A stretch of DNA of 64,000 nucleotides, taken from the NCBI GenBank assembly GCA_944326815.1, contig CALVFI010000002.1:1-64000 (forward strand), read 5' to 3'. Positions within the stretch are counted from its first letter, which is position 1. Each line of letters opens with the position of its first letter. The notes under the pieces were generated by a model. It made no database searches, was not told the origin of the DNA, and saw only the letters and a program-made list of their open reading frames with translations. A program made the translations under genes and the position numbers. This DNA is from an uncultured Rikenellaceae bacterium. GTDB lineage: Bacteria; Bacteroidota; Bacteroidia; Bacteroidales; Rikenellaceae. This document shows, piece after piece, positions 26,300 to 34,508 of this stretch.

Positions 26300-26746
26300 T
26301 CACAATCGTTCTTTGAGGGGTTTCCACTCCATTTCGGGGCGGCAGTCCATCCGGCCTCCTGCGACCATCGCACGGTACATCTCCTCGGCCGTGCGTCCGT
26401 CCGAGAGGTAGGGCACGCTCTCTTCCATCCGTTCCTCCGCTTTGGCTTTCAGCCGTTCGAGTTTCTCCTGTGTGGAAATACCTGTGCTGGCTGCCTCGGC
26501 CTGCGGTACTGCGGACCTATCCGCGTCTGCGGTTTCCGTTTCGTATGCGTTGCTCCCGACCTCGAAGCCCGTTTCGTTCTCTGTCACGGCGACACTCTCT
26601 TCATCATCGGGTTCGCCGAGGTCGAAAACCTCCTCCTGCATCTTGCCCGTGCCTTTCTTGCCGTAGAGGTCATGCACGATGATGACCGCGTAATAGACGA
26701 TGTACGCGGCGGTCAGCACGATGGCGAAAATGAAATATGATTTCAT
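26300..26746 (-). CDS. First gene of the transfer operon, single-pass membrane protein
   Basis: This 148-aa protein has one N-terminal membrane segment (about 4-22) and a long acidic, low-complexity tail (about 35-100) that ends with a charged helix (EKLERLKAKAEERMEE). Proteins of this shape sit just upstream of TraE in related elements (TraD position), but no firm family is assigned. It directly follows the operator cluster and is the likely first gene of the 18-kb operon. Confidence 0.65.
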   Translation of the reverse strand: MKSYFIFAIVLTAAYIVYYAVIIVHDLYGKKGTGKMQEEVFDLGEPDDEESVAVTENETGFEVGSNAYETETADADRSAVPQAEAASTGISTQEKLERLKAKAEERMEESVPYLSDGRTAEEMYRAMVAGGRMDCRPEMEWKPLKERL

Positions 26747-26765
26747 ATTTACAATGTGATTTTGA

Positions 26766-26893
26766 AATATGATTGAATATGATTTGCAAAGAAAAAACGC
26801 AGTTTTGAAACTTGAAAATAATTGATTATTAAACTTATGTTTTGAGAAGAATTTTTATGTGTTTTTGTAAAATCATATTCTAAAATCATATTC
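26766..26893 (-). promoter_or_regulatory. AATATGATT operator cluster and promoter region of the transfer operon
   Basis: AATATGATT occurs at 26766-26774 and 26776-26784, and its reverse complement lies within a perfect 13-bp tandem repeat TAAAATCATATTC at 26868-26880 and 26881-26893. The four copies are arranged as two inward-facing pairs about 85 bp apart over the upstream region of the transfer operon. A possible minus-strand -7 box (TTTTCTTTG) lies near 26785-26793 next to the left pair, with no clear -33 box. A repressor or regulator of transfer genes probably binds here. Confidence 0.55.
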
Positions 26894-26934
26894 TGGCGCA
26901 TTCTTTGCCGATGGGAATAGGTCGGTCGGGGCAC

Positions 26935-26959
26935 AAAAAAAGCCACCCAGTCGGGTGGC
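26935..26959 (-). terminator. Rho-independent terminator (leftward)
   Basis: Minus-strand GCCACCC-loop-GGGTGGC (26942-26959) is followed by seven T (26935-26941). It would stop leftward transcription just before the transfer-operon promoter, insulating that operon. Confidence 0.75.
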
Positions 26960-26987
26960 ATTGCGGAGCGGCCGGATCGTTTCGTTG

Positions 26988-27039
26988 TTTTGTAAAATGA
27001 AACTATATTTTGTAAAATGAAATTTTCTGCGTATATTTG
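26988..27039 (+). promoter_or_regulatory. higBA promoter with 15-bp direct repeat operator
   Basis: A clear promoter TTTG (27009-27012), 19-bp spacer, TATATTTG (27032-27039) lies 30 nt before the toxin start. TTTTGTAAAATGAAA is repeated exactly at 26988-27002 and 27008-27022, 20 bp apart, the second copy covering the -33 box. This fits autorepression by the HigA antitoxin alone or with the toxin. Confidence 0.7.
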
Positions 27040-27068
27040 CATCGTAATTGATGTATGCCCGCAGAGCT

Positions 27069-27362
27069 ATGAGGATTTTTACCGAACAGGTCATTAAGGA
27101 ATATGCGGAACGACACCCGGAATCGAAGGTGGCCTTGCAGGATTGGGTGCAGAAGGTCAAGAAAAGCGAATGGAGTTGCTTCGCGGATGTGAAAAAGACT
27201 TTCAATAGCGTTGATAATGTAGGCAACCAGCGTTATGTGTTCAATGTCAAAGGAAACGATTTCCGCTTGGTCGCCGTAATCAAATTCACGATCCGGTTCG
27301 TGTATGTGCGGTTCATCGGGACGCATAAGGAATACGACAGAATTGATTGTCGGAACATATAA
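27069..27362 (+). CDS. higB: HigB-family mRNA interferase toxin
   Basis: This 97-aa protein matches the HigB fold: IKEYAERHPES helix, KSEWSCFADVKKTF, then RYVFNVKGNDFRLVAVIKF and the terminal YVRFIGTHKEYDRID. HigB toxins cleave mRNA in association with ribosomes. ATG 27069 is chosen over an upstream one. The toxin gene precedes the antitoxin, the order usual for higBA, with 14 bp between them. Confidence 0.88.
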   Translation: MRIFTEQVIKEYAERHPESKVALQDWVQKVKKSEWSCFADVKKTFNSVDNVGNQRYVFNVKGNDFRLVAVIKFTIRFVYVRFIGTHKEYDRIDCRNI

Positions 27363-27376
27363 AAAGTAGAGCAGGT

Positions 27377-27745
27377 ATGACGAAAATCGAGAACAAGGCC
27401 CAATACGATTGGGCGGTTAATCGGGTGGAAGAGTTGCTGCCGCTCGTAGACGACAATACGCCGAAAGATGATAAGAACCTTATCGAACTCGAATTGTTGT
27501 CGAACCTCGTAGCGGATTACTCGGAAGAGCATTTTGCGGTCGGCACCGCATCTCTGGCCGACGTGATGAAGTTGCGGATGTACGAAATGCACCTGACGCA
27601 ACGTTCGCTGGCGGCCATGCTGGGTATCAGTCCGTCGCGTGTCAGCGCCATCGTCTCCGGCAAGGCCGAACCCACCTACAAGGTGGCGCAGGAGATCAGC
27701 CGTAAGTTGAATATCGACGCAGGCATCGTGCTGGGCGTCTGCTGA
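27377..27745 (+). CDS. higA: HigA-family antitoxin with HTH domain
   Basis: This 122-aa protein has a Xre-type HTH in its C-terminal half (LTQRSLAAMLGISPSRVSAIVSGK) and an acidic N-terminal helix region that would bind the toxin. ATG 27377 is preceded by an A/G-rich AGCAGGT. It is expected to neutralise HigB and repress its own promoter through the 15-bp repeats upstream. Confidence 0.88.
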   Translation: MTKIENKAQYDWAVNRVEELLPLVDDNTPKDDKNLIELELLSNLVADYSEEHFAVGTASLADVMKLRMYEMHLTQRSLAAMLGISPSRVSAIVSGKAEPTYKVAQEISRKLNIDAGIVLGVC

Positions 27746-27774
27746 TTGCATCTGCAATACCGCGAATTTACGAG

Positions 27775-27809
27775 GGAGCCGGACTCAAGCCAGTCCGGCT
27801 CCTTGTTTT
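27775..27809 (+). terminator. Rho-independent terminator of higBA
   Basis: GGAGCCGGACT (27775-27785) pairs perfectly with AGTCCGGCTCC (27792-27802), six-base loop, followed by TTGTTTT. It closes the toxin-antitoxin unit. Confidence 0.85.
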
Positions 27810-27834
27810 CCCGCAGGCCGCACATGGCGGCCTT

Positions 27835-28725
27835 TCAGCGCTTCCTGCCGCGCAGGCAGTCGTTCAGGTCCTTGTAGTCGGCGTAACGTACCGCTTCGTT
27901 TACCGTCCTCCCGATCCCGTACAGCCCGGCGATGGTCTCTACCGTCTTCTGCCCGGCGAGATCGTTGTCGAGGTAGCAGTGGATGTATTCGTAGCTTTCC
28001 AACACCTGCAAGGTCTTCTTCAGGTTACTTACCGTGTTCATTACGATATGGTCGCACGGCGCCTGGATACATACCACGGCATCGCCCCGTTTGAGCAGGG
28101 TCCGGTAGGAGAGGAAATCCATGAAGCCCTCGAACACGTTCACGTGCTTCTGCCTCGTGCCGGCTGCCTGTTCGACGACGGAAATGTCTTTCTGCCCGAT
28201 GCACCCTTTATAATAAGGATTGCGCATCTCGTAGCCGCCCGATACGTTCCCGAAGGCGATGGCGAAGTAATGCCGCCTGTGCAGTTCGTAGTGTATCTCC
28301 CGACAGAACTGCCGGGCGGTCTGCGTATCTATACCCCTCGAATGGATATACGACAGGAGCGCATGGTGGTTCAGCGGCACCACCTCGACGCCTTTCATCA
28401 TCTCCTCTATCGCGTCGGGCACGGCGTTGTGGGGACGGGTGCGGAGCTGGGGAGCCGCGCCCGTTTGCGCCTCTATGAGCCGAAGGGCCTCGCTCACGCT
28501 CGATGTCCGCAGGAACAGCATCGCCAGCTCTATGATACTCCCGCCTTCCGACAATCCGAAGTCATACCATTCGTTCAGCCGGTCGTTGACCTTGAAGGAG
28601 GGTGTGTCCTCTTTTCTCAACGGGGACAGGTACCAATACTGTCCGCCGCGCACCTTGACGGGTTCATGGCCGAGCAGCCGCAGATAGTCTACGATTCGTA
28701 TTCGTTTTGCCTCTATCGTATTCAT
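27835..28725 (-). CDS. Toprim-domain primase-like protein
   Basis: This 296-aa protein has an N-terminal DnaG-like zinc-binding-type region without clear Cys ligands (YLSPLRKEDTPSFKVN, WYDFGLSEGGSIIELAM) and a toprim-like C-terminal half with the acidic motif VFEGFMDFLS and CYLDNDLAGQKT (DxD). This matches the mobile-element primases of Bacteroidales. It would prime DNA synthesis during element replication or after transfer. It ends a block of minus-strand genes (30702 to 27835). Confidence 0.85.
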   Translation of the reverse strand: MNTIEAKRIRIVDYLRLLGHEPVKVRGGQYWYLSPLRKEDTPSFKVNDRLNEWYDFGLSEGGSIIELAMLFLRTSSVSEALRLIEAQTGAAPQLRTRPHNAVPDAIEEMMKGVEVVPLNHHALLSYIHSRGIDTQTARQFCREIHYELHRRHYFAIAFGNVSGGYEMRNPYYKGCIGQKDISVVEQAAGTRQKHVNVFEGFMDFLSYRTLLKRGDAVVCIQAPCDHIVMNTVSNLKKTLQVLESYEYIHCYLDNDLAGQKTVETIAGLYGIGRTVNEAVRYADYKDLNDCLRGRKR

Positions 28726-28769
28726 GGGTTCGGGACGTTTAGTGTAGTTTTTCTATATATACCCGCAAA

Positions 28770-29864
28770 CTAAACCGACCGGTTTTTTATGCGGAAATTC
28801 TCGTTGTAAGCATACCCGCGGCCGTCTTTTACGATGGCCTCGTTTTGTATGAGGAACTTGCACAGTCCCACCAGCGTATTCCGCCCGCGGCTGTAACCGA
28901 TGCTGTCGTATCCTCTTTTCAGGGCGTCGAGCAGCATCTGATACCCCGGAACGTAGTTGTCCGGAAAGGCGACTTCCAAAGCCGTACGGTGCTGCTGCTC
29001 GGTCATATCCATGTACGAGGACAGCCGGTCTCGTTTGCTCATCTTGAACTGGTGGTCCTTTACCAGACGGGGAAGCGAATCTTCCCCGATCTCGAAGGCG
29101 AACGGGGTAAACTCCCGGTCGCGGATGTGCATGGCCCGCACCTCGCTGATCCTGCCGTTCTCGACGCTTTTCGATATTTGCAGGATGGTTTCCGCCTTGT
29201 TGTTCAGCTCCGAGCCGATATGCCCCCGGGTATTGTCGTCGCCTTTGTTCAGGTGCAGCACCGTATGGATGTGCAGCTCGTAGTAGCTCGACCACCGCAT
29301 CAGTTCGTTGATGATGTCGAGCGACTCGCTCGGACTGTTGATGTCGTGGATCAGGTCGCGGATGCCGTCGATGATGACCAGTCCGATGTTCTGCTCCTCG
29401 TGCAGCGCCCAGCGGATGATGTCCCTGCGCTGGTCGGGCGTGTACTCGCGCAGCACGAAGAACTCGATTCGGTCGTTCTCCCGGTCTGTCGGCATCCCCG
29501 CCAGCTTGAGTATCCGGTGCAGTACCTTGTGGCAGTGGCATTTGCTCTGTTCCGTGTCAATGTACAGCACGCGGTTCTTGCAGGGCGGCAGCTCCGCCTT
29601 GTATTTCAGCACCTCTTTCCCCGACAGGGCAGAGGCCACGATGGCGCTGACATTGAACGTTTTCTTGCTTTTGGGCTTTCCGGTCGATGCGCTGAAATTG
29701 CCCAACGTCGCCACGGTCACGCCGTCTACCTGCACGATCTCCTGCGGAAAGTCGTACTTTTCGGTGACATTCAGACGAATGTATTGCAGTAGCGACTTGT
29801 ATTTCTCCTCGTCTATCCGGTGGTTGTCCGGTAGTGTCATATCGGTTTTTTTCATGATTCTCAT
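28770..29864 (-). CDS. RepA-like ATPase (AAA_25-type)
   Basis: This 364-aa protein has a nucleotide-binding site with the deviant Walker A GKPKSKKT and Walker B LVIIDGIRDL. It resembles RepA/RecA-like hexameric helicase ATPases used by mobilizable elements. The start at 29864 overlaps the previous stop (ATGA), which favours it over ATG 29855. It works next to the primase, suggesting a replication module that acts on the excised circle (inference). Confidence 0.8.
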   Translation of the reverse strand: MRIMKKTDMTLPDNHRIDEEKYKSLLQYIRLNVTEKYDFPQEIVQVDGVTVATLGNFSASTGKPKSKKTFNVSAIVASALSGKEVLKYKAELPPCKNRVLYIDTEQSKCHCHKVLHRILKLAGMPTDRENDRIEFFVLREYTPDQRRDIIRWALHEEQNIGLVIIDGIRDLIHDINSPSESLDIINELMRWSSYYELHIHTVLHLNKGDDNTRGHIGSELNNKAETILQISKSVENGRISEVRAMHIRDREFTPFAFEIGEDSLPRLVKDHQFKMSKRDRLSSYMDMTEQQHRTALEVAFPDNYVPGYQMLLDALKRGYDSIGYSRGRNTLVGLCKFLIQNEAIVKDGRGYAYNENFRIKNRSV

Positions 29865-30298
29865 TTCTTGAATGTTCGTGGTTTCTGCTGTTGCTCCAGC
29901 CTGTATGCAAGCAGGTTGGCCTGGCTCTCTATTTCCCTGCCGGACACGCAGGGGTTGCGTCTTATCCATTCGTTCAGGTCGTCCCTGCGGACGAAGATGG
30001 TCTTCCCGTTCGGCTTATATACGGTAAACTCCCTCGAAGCCGTCAGTTTGTAGACGTAACTTTTCGACACTTGGAGGTAGTAGGCCACCTCGTCGATGGT
30101 CAGGAACTCCTTCGCCGTGTAGGCTACTTCCTCCACCCGTTTCAGGTGGGACAGCAGTTCGTCCAGCGAGCCGAACCGCTTCAGGTAGTTGTCCACTCTC
30201 AATATCTCTTTCTGAAAATCCTCCAACGAGTTCTTTTCGAGGAAAGATTTCAGCCCTTCTATGCGTGCAAGCAACAGGTCTATCTCTTTTCTGTTCAT
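29861..30298 (-). CDS. Excisionase-like HTH protein
   Basis: This 145-aa protein has a helical N-terminal half and a MerR/excisionase-type HTH (FLTIDEVAYYLQVSKSYVYKLT) followed by the YKPNGKTIFVRRDDLNEWI wing. It resembles the Xis/RDF family, which promotes excision and regulates transfer genes. It overlaps both neighbours by 4 bp. A paralogue lies immediately upstream. Confidence 0.82.
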   Translation of the reverse strand: MNRKEIDLLLARIEGLKSFLEKNSLEDFQKEILRVDNYLKRFGSLDELLSHLKRVEEVAYTAKEFLTIDEVAYYLQVSKSYVYKLTASREFTVYKPNGKTIFVRRDDLNEWIRRNPCVSGREIESQANLLAYRLEQQQKPRTFKK

Positions 30299-30702
30299 AT
30301 CGTCTCGTCGTTTGTGCAGGCCGTCGGCTCTGCCGTTTGTACTTGGTTTTTCATCGCCCACTCGCACAGCTCCCGCCGGTTGAAATACACCAACTTGCCG
30401 TTAGGCTTGTAGTGCGGTATCCGCTTCGAGGAAGTGAGCTTGTAGAGATAACTCTCCGAGAGGCCCAGATAGGCCGATGCCTCGGCCGTCGTCAGTACCT
30501 CCTTGACAGTCCAGATGTGGTCCTTCAAGAGCTCGACACAGCTCTCGATCGCCTCTATTTTATCCACTTCGTCGATCTTCTGTTCCAGCGATCGTATGCG
30601 CTCGATGGGCTTCTCCGACCTTACCATGTCGATGATCTTCTCCATCTGGCGTATGCGGCCGGATGGCAGCTTGTTTGCGTTTGTCGTCCTTCGGTGTGTC
30701 AT
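30295..30702 (-). CDS. Excisionase-like HTH protein
   Basis: This 135-aa paralogue of the next gene has the same arrangement: helical N-terminus, HTH (VLTTAEASAYLGLSESYLYKLT) and YKPNGKLVYFNRRELCEW. Two consecutive Xis-like proteins are typical of Bacteroides mobile elements, where they act together in excision. This is the first gene of the four-gene block 30702-27835. Confidence 0.82.
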   Translation of the reverse strand: MTHRRTTNANKLPSGRIRQMEKIIDMVRSEKPIERIRSLEQKIDEVDKIEAIESCVELLKDHIWTVKEVLTTAEASAYLGLSESYLYKLTSSKRIPHYKPNGKLVYFNRRELCEWAMKNQVQTAEPTACTNDETI

Positions 30703-30737
30703 GGATGGATGCTGTTAAGGTTTGACAATAGCGGAGC

Positions 30738-30767
30738 GTCCCCCGCAGCAACCCGGTTGCGGGGGAC
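30738..30767. repeat. Inverted repeat with the GTCCCCCGCA core
   Basis: GTCCCCCGCA (30738-30747) is mirrored by TGCGGGGGAC (30758-30767), and TGCGGGGGACAAA (30758-30770) recurs in the opposite orientation at 34463-34475 near the integrase end. It lies just upstream of the excisionase-like genes. It could be a recombination arm-site, an operator or a hairpin. No gene is seen in 30703-30860. Confidence 0.45.
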
Positions 30768-30860
30768 AAAGGTATGGGCATCCGGCCGGCTCTTCGCGTT
30801 GATATTGTTGAGTGTCAAGACCACTCTCAACACAACTATCGACAAATCCGGCTTCTTATG

Positions 30861-31652
30861 TTACACTTCCTTGCTCTTGATTTTCCTTATGTATTTGTCA
30901 ATGATGGCAAGAAAATGCTTTTCAGAAATACTAGGTGGCGTTTCTTTACTTCTATTGAGGGTGGATGACATGTCGTGCTGGTCAAGGTATTTCCTGCCCG
31001 AAGAACTCACGACAAGTTTCTTTTTTGCGATCACGGCCTGCCAATGGTAGGGAATGATGCCGCTCGACGCCAGTTTGTCCAGCAATACGACCAGCCGGGT
31101 ATTGTTCCGTGAGGTCATTGTCCGCAACGTGTCCGTCGCATAGCGGGCGGCCACGTCGTCCGCGTCCAGTTTCTCCTTAAATAAACCGACCTCATTGGCA
31201 AGTTGCACAATGAGGTCAATCGTATACTTGTCGAGTACAGACTCGATGGTGTTATTCGACGGGATTGGTTTAGTCCTATCCCTGTCTTCATGTCCGGTTT
31301 CGATAGGTATTGTTTTCGGTAGGTCGGAAACATAAAATTCGTTGAGCAAATCCGCAATTTCAGCATCATCTAATTTATTGCGGTTGAAATATTTGCATAC
31401 TAATTTTTCATGTTCCCTCAAAAGATCGGTTATGGCGTAGTAGTTCTTCTGGTGTTCATTTTTGCTCCAGGCATCTTTTTCGTCATGGAACTGATTTGAA
31501 TGAATGAAATCAAGCGCATAGCGCTTGTAGCTCTTTTGCAAGGTCGATACTTCGGCCTTATAAGTTTCATGGGCTTGTTTGACCAACCGGAATAGCCCTT
31601 GTGTTCCGGTCTGCGCTGGGGTCCACCGAGACCTGAGCATCGCTCTTTTCAA
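30861..31652 (-). CDS. Hypothetical protein
   Basis: This 263-aa soluble, helical, lysine- and asparagine-rich protein ends in a basic tail (KYIRKIKSKEV). A motif near 200 (LLDKLASSGIIPYHWQAV) resembles the LLQRAVDAGILDRHYQPV stretch of the 345-aa protein at 32179. The start is uncertain; the M at 31652 and one four codons later are both possible. No function is assigned. Confidence 0.55.
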   Translation of the reverse strand: MKRAMLRSRWTPAQTGTQGLFRLVKQAHETYKAEVSTLQKSYKRYALDFIHSNQFHDEKDAWSKNEHQKNYYAITDLLREHEKLVCKYFNRNKLDDAEIADLLNEFYVSDLPKTIPIETGHEDRDRTKPIPSNNTIESVLDKYTIDLIVQLANEVGLFKEKLDADDVAARYATDTLRTMTSRNNTRLVVLLDKLASSGIIPYHWQAVIAKKKLVVSSSGRKYLDQHDMSSTLNRSKETPPSISEKHFLAIIDKYIRKIKSKEV

Positions 31653-31682
31653 AAAGAGAGAGGTGCAAAGATAATTTCTTTG

Positions 31683-32078
31683 TCATGGACTTAAATTTGA
31701 ATTATTGTTATTTTTCTCCATTATTTTGGAGGTATTTGTATCACGCTTTCCCACTTTGTTGTATTCATTCGCTATATGTTTTAACTCTGTATCGTATGTG
31801 TTTAACAATCCATTCTTTACAAGCAAATGATAGTTACAGACCATATTTTGCCGATTGGGTACTTTTTCGTTCTGTAAACGGAAACAATACAAGCACTTCA
31901 CCCCTACATCTAAAGGGTTGTCGGCCTTGAACGCTGAATGAACGAAATATATGAGTTGCGACTGTTTTTTTGTCCATACTACAGGCTGTTTGAATTTAGG
32001 TTCGTCAAAAATTCCGTTAAATATACTGAAAGTCGTATTCGAAGCGATGTATTTTTCATTGATAAGTAGTTGATACAT
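31683..32078 (-). CDS. Small paralogue of the 345-aa protein's C-terminal half
   Basis: This 131-aa protein aligns by eye with the last about 110 residues of the 345-aa protein to its right: YIASNTTFSIFNGIFDEPKF against YIAPETTFEAFGSIFDKARF, and PVVWTKKQSQLIYFVHSAF against PVEWTKNQRQLSYFIHQAF. It is very AT-rich compared with its neighbours and has no N-terminal part of that protein, so it may be a stand-alone domain or a truncated relic. Confidence 0.6.
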   Translation of the reverse strand: MYQLLINEKYIASNTTFSIFNGIFDEPKFKQPVVWTKKQSQLIYFVHSAFKADNPLDVGVKCLYCFRLQNEKVPNRQNMVCNYHLLVKNGLLNTYDTELKHIANEYNKVGKRDTNTSKIMEKNNNNSNLSP

Positions 32079-32178
32079 AGTATATTTTTCTTTATGGCTA
32101 TGGGTATTATGGAATATGGGTTTACCTAAATATGAATAGGTAATTTTCTTTTTAGTTCTGCATTGAGAGTGATACTCT

Positions 32179-33216
32179 CTATTGATTGAATCTGTCGCAT
32201 ATAGCCTTCAGCCTCGTATCGTACCGGTCCATCCATCCCGCCCGTTTGATCCAAACGAAGCCCGTCACGAGGCTCGCCTTATGCGGCTTCTTTCCGCCGA
32301 TGCGGAAACAGCATTCGCCCTTGATCCATAAATTCTTCCTGTTGAACCGGCTGAATGCCTGGTGGATGAAATAGGACAACTGCCGCTGGTTTTTTGTCCA
32401 TTCCACCGGACTTTCGAACCTTGCCTTGTCGAAGATACTGCCGAATGCCTCGAATGTCGTCTCCGGGGCTATGTACCCGTATTTTACCAAATCTTCGTAC
32501 ATGGCCCGTATCTCCTCCTCGCTTTGCGGCACATAGAACGTTGCGGCTTCGTGTACGGGTTCGAATCCGGCAAAATCCACTTCGGGATAGAGTGCCCGGG
32601 TCTCTTCGTAGCAAGCGGTATTGTGCTTGGGGATACGGCAGGTATTGAACCGTTTCCCGTTCTCCCTGTGCCATTGTTTCTCGAACAGGACATACGGGCT
32701 GTGCAGTTTGCATAGGCTCGACACCGCATAGGCGATGACTTTCAGTTGCAGGGGGGACGTCTGCGGAACGGGTTGGTAGTGTCGGTCCAGTATGCCCGCA
32801 TCGACGGCTCTTTGCAGCAATGCAGCCACCCGTTCGTTGGCTAACGGCTCTATCAGATCGCCGTATTTCTCCCTCTGCTCCTCGCTTCGGGTATCGCACA
32901 ACGACGACAGCGTTCGCATGTGCTTCACATAGTCGTCGAGTATCTTCGCCTCTTTCGCCCCGATCTCCTTCCTGCGGCTTTGCACATACTTCTCTACCAT
33001 GTCGGTAAACCCGATATTGGCAATCAGACGGGCCACCTGCGGGGAAGCGTCCAATTCCATGTACCGGCATACCTCCTGCGTCCATTCGGCGATATGTTTC
33101 CATTCGGGGTCGAGCGCCTCAAATTCAACCTCGTCGTCCGCATCCAACTGGTATTTCAACTCTCCGATGATGCGGGTAATCTTCGCTATTTTTATGACGG
33201 CTTCCTGTCTTGTCAT
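32179..33216 (-). CDS. Hypothetical ICE protein, function unknown
   Basis: This 345-aa soluble protein has a charged helical N-terminal half and a C-terminal half with several aromatic motifs (PVEWTKNQRQLSYFIHQAF, WIKGECCFRIGGKKPHKA). It shares the C-terminal domain with the 131-aa gene to its left, showing a small family next to the integrase. Position suggests an element maintenance role, but no motif shows activity. Confidence 0.6.
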   Translation of the reverse strand: MTRQEAVIKIAKITRIIGELKYQLDADDEVEFEALDPEWKHIAEWTQEVCRYMELDASPQVARLIANIGFTDMVEKYVQSRRKEIGAKEAKILDDYVKHMRTLSSLCDTRSEEQREKYGDLIEPLANERVAALLQRAVDAGILDRHYQPVPQTSPLQLKVIAYAVSSLCKLHSPYVLFEKQWHRENGKRFNTCRIPKHNTACYEETRALYPEVDFAGFEPVHEAATFYVPQSEEEIRAMYEDLVKYGYIAPETTFEAFGSIFDKARFESPVEWTKNQRQLSYFIHQAFSRFNRKNLWIKGECCFRIGGKKPHKASLVTGFVWIKRAGWMDRYDTRLKAICDRFNQ

Positions 33217-33228
33217 ACGTTTTCTGTG

Positions 33229-34389
33229 TTATCCGATGTCGGGAATGAGCGACACGGCGTTCTGTTTGTTCTTGTCCAGCACCTTGGCGTATATTTGCGT
33301 CGTCGTCAGGAACCGGTGCCCGAGCAATTTCGATACGGTATAGATGTCTGCGCCTAGGTCGAGCATCAGCACGGCAAACGTGTGCCGGCCGCAATGGAAA
33401 GTCAAGTTTTTGTTGACGCCCGCCGCCAGGCTCCAGCGTTGCAGTTCCAGAGAAGTCCATGATCCGTAGGTAAACCCCGTAAATACGATGTCGTCCGGAT
33501 TGCCTCTTTCTCCGAGATATTTCTCCGCCTGCGAAGAAATGTCGAGGTATTCCTGTCCCTTGGTTTTCCGCTGTTTGAACACGATCCGCGTGTACTTCCC
33601 GAATTTCTGCACTTCACCCCATGTCAGTTTCTGTATGTCGCTTTTACGCAGCCCGGTCAGACACGAGAAGAGGAACGCACGTTTCAGTACAGGGTAGCGG
33701 CAAGGAGTCGCTGCCAATTTCTTTACCTCGTCCAGCGTCAGGTAATCGCGTTTGACTTCTTCCTCCTTGAATCCTTCGATTCCGCGTAGCGGGTTTACCG
33801 GTATGATTTGGTCGTCGTATGCCTGATTGATGCAAGCACGCAGCTTGTTGAAGTAGGATACCTTGGAGTTCTGCGACAGCCCTTGGAATGTGTCGCGTTC
33901 ACGGCGGGGTCCGACACGCTTGTGCGTATCTTTCTCCACGTTGTTCAGAAACTCTTTGAATCCCGTGATAAATTCCGGTGTTACTTCCCGGAAGGTGGTT
34001 TTCTCGTCGCAATAGATTTCAAGGTAGCGGAGGCAGCTTCTCCAGTTGCCCCAGTTGCCTTGCGATTCCGGATTCTTACGCCGTTCCTCCACCATCTTGC
34101 GATAGTATTCCAGAAAGGGCGTGTTCTCCTTGAACTGGCGCGTGAAGGTATATTCGCCGTTCTGTATTTCGATCAAACGTTTGGACTTGACGGCTTGTGC
34201 TGTAGCCAGCGTTTGACGGTTCTGTTCGCGTTCCAACGGAGTTTTGGCATCTATCAGGTAGAGCTTCAAATACTCCTTGTGGCGTCTGCCGTTTCTACAG
34301 ATGTCAAGATACAGGCTTACGTTGCCGTTCGACAACTTCTTTTCCCGAAGCCTGACGGGTTCTTTTTGGGTAGTGGTCGTTTTAGCCAT
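33229..34389 (-). CDS. int: Tyrosine site-specific integrase
   Basis: This 386-aa protein has a SAM-like N-terminal binding domain (about 85-200) and a catalytic domain with R248 (TGLRKSD), H332 and R335 (HCGRHTF), H358 (LLGHRF) and nucleophile Y367 (TTQIYAKV). All five catalytic residues are seen. It catalyses integration and excision of the element. The gene points leftward into the element, and its start lies at the element's right edge beside mnmE. Confidence 0.95.
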   Translation of the reverse strand: MAKTTTTQKEPVRLREKKLSNGNVSLYLDICRNGRRHKEYLKLYLIDAKTPLEREQNRQTLATAQAVKSKRLIEIQNGEYTFTRQFKENTPFLEYYRKMVEERRKNPESQGNWGNWRSCLRYLEIYCDEKTTFREVTPEFITGFKEFLNNVEKDTHKRVGPRRERDTFQGLSQNSKVSYFNKLRACINQAYDDQIIPVNPLRGIEGFKEEEVKRDYLTLDEVKKLAATPCRYPVLKRAFLFSCLTGLRKSDIQKLTWGEVQKFGKYTRIVFKQRKTKGQEYLDISSQAEKYLGERGNPDDIVFTGFTYGSWTSLELQRWSLAAGVNKNLTFHCGRHTFAVLMLDLGADIYTVSKLLGHRFLTTTQIYAKVLDKNKQNAVSLIPDIG

Positions 34390-34447
34390 AGTCTGCTTTC
34401 TCCTTTTAATAATTATGCGAAGAACTCTTTTATTGCTGTATCCTGTT

Positions 34448-34508
34448 CCCGGGGGACAGTTTTTTGTCCCCCGCACTCTTTTTGGGGGACGAACTGGGGA
34501 CAAAAATA
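34448..34508. repeat. GGGGGAC-repeat cluster at the element's right end (candidate attR arm region)
   Basis: GGGGGACA (34451-34458) and TGTCCCCC (34465-34472) form an 8-bp perfect inverted repeat. Two further GGGGAC units follow in direct orientation at about 34485-34490 and 34496-34501, the last reading CTGGGGACAAAAATA. The 13-mer TGCGGGGGACAAA (34463-34475, minus) also occurs at 30758-30770. The cluster lies between the integrase and mnmE, where attR and integrase arm sites are expected. The exact crossover is not determined. Confidence 0.5.
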
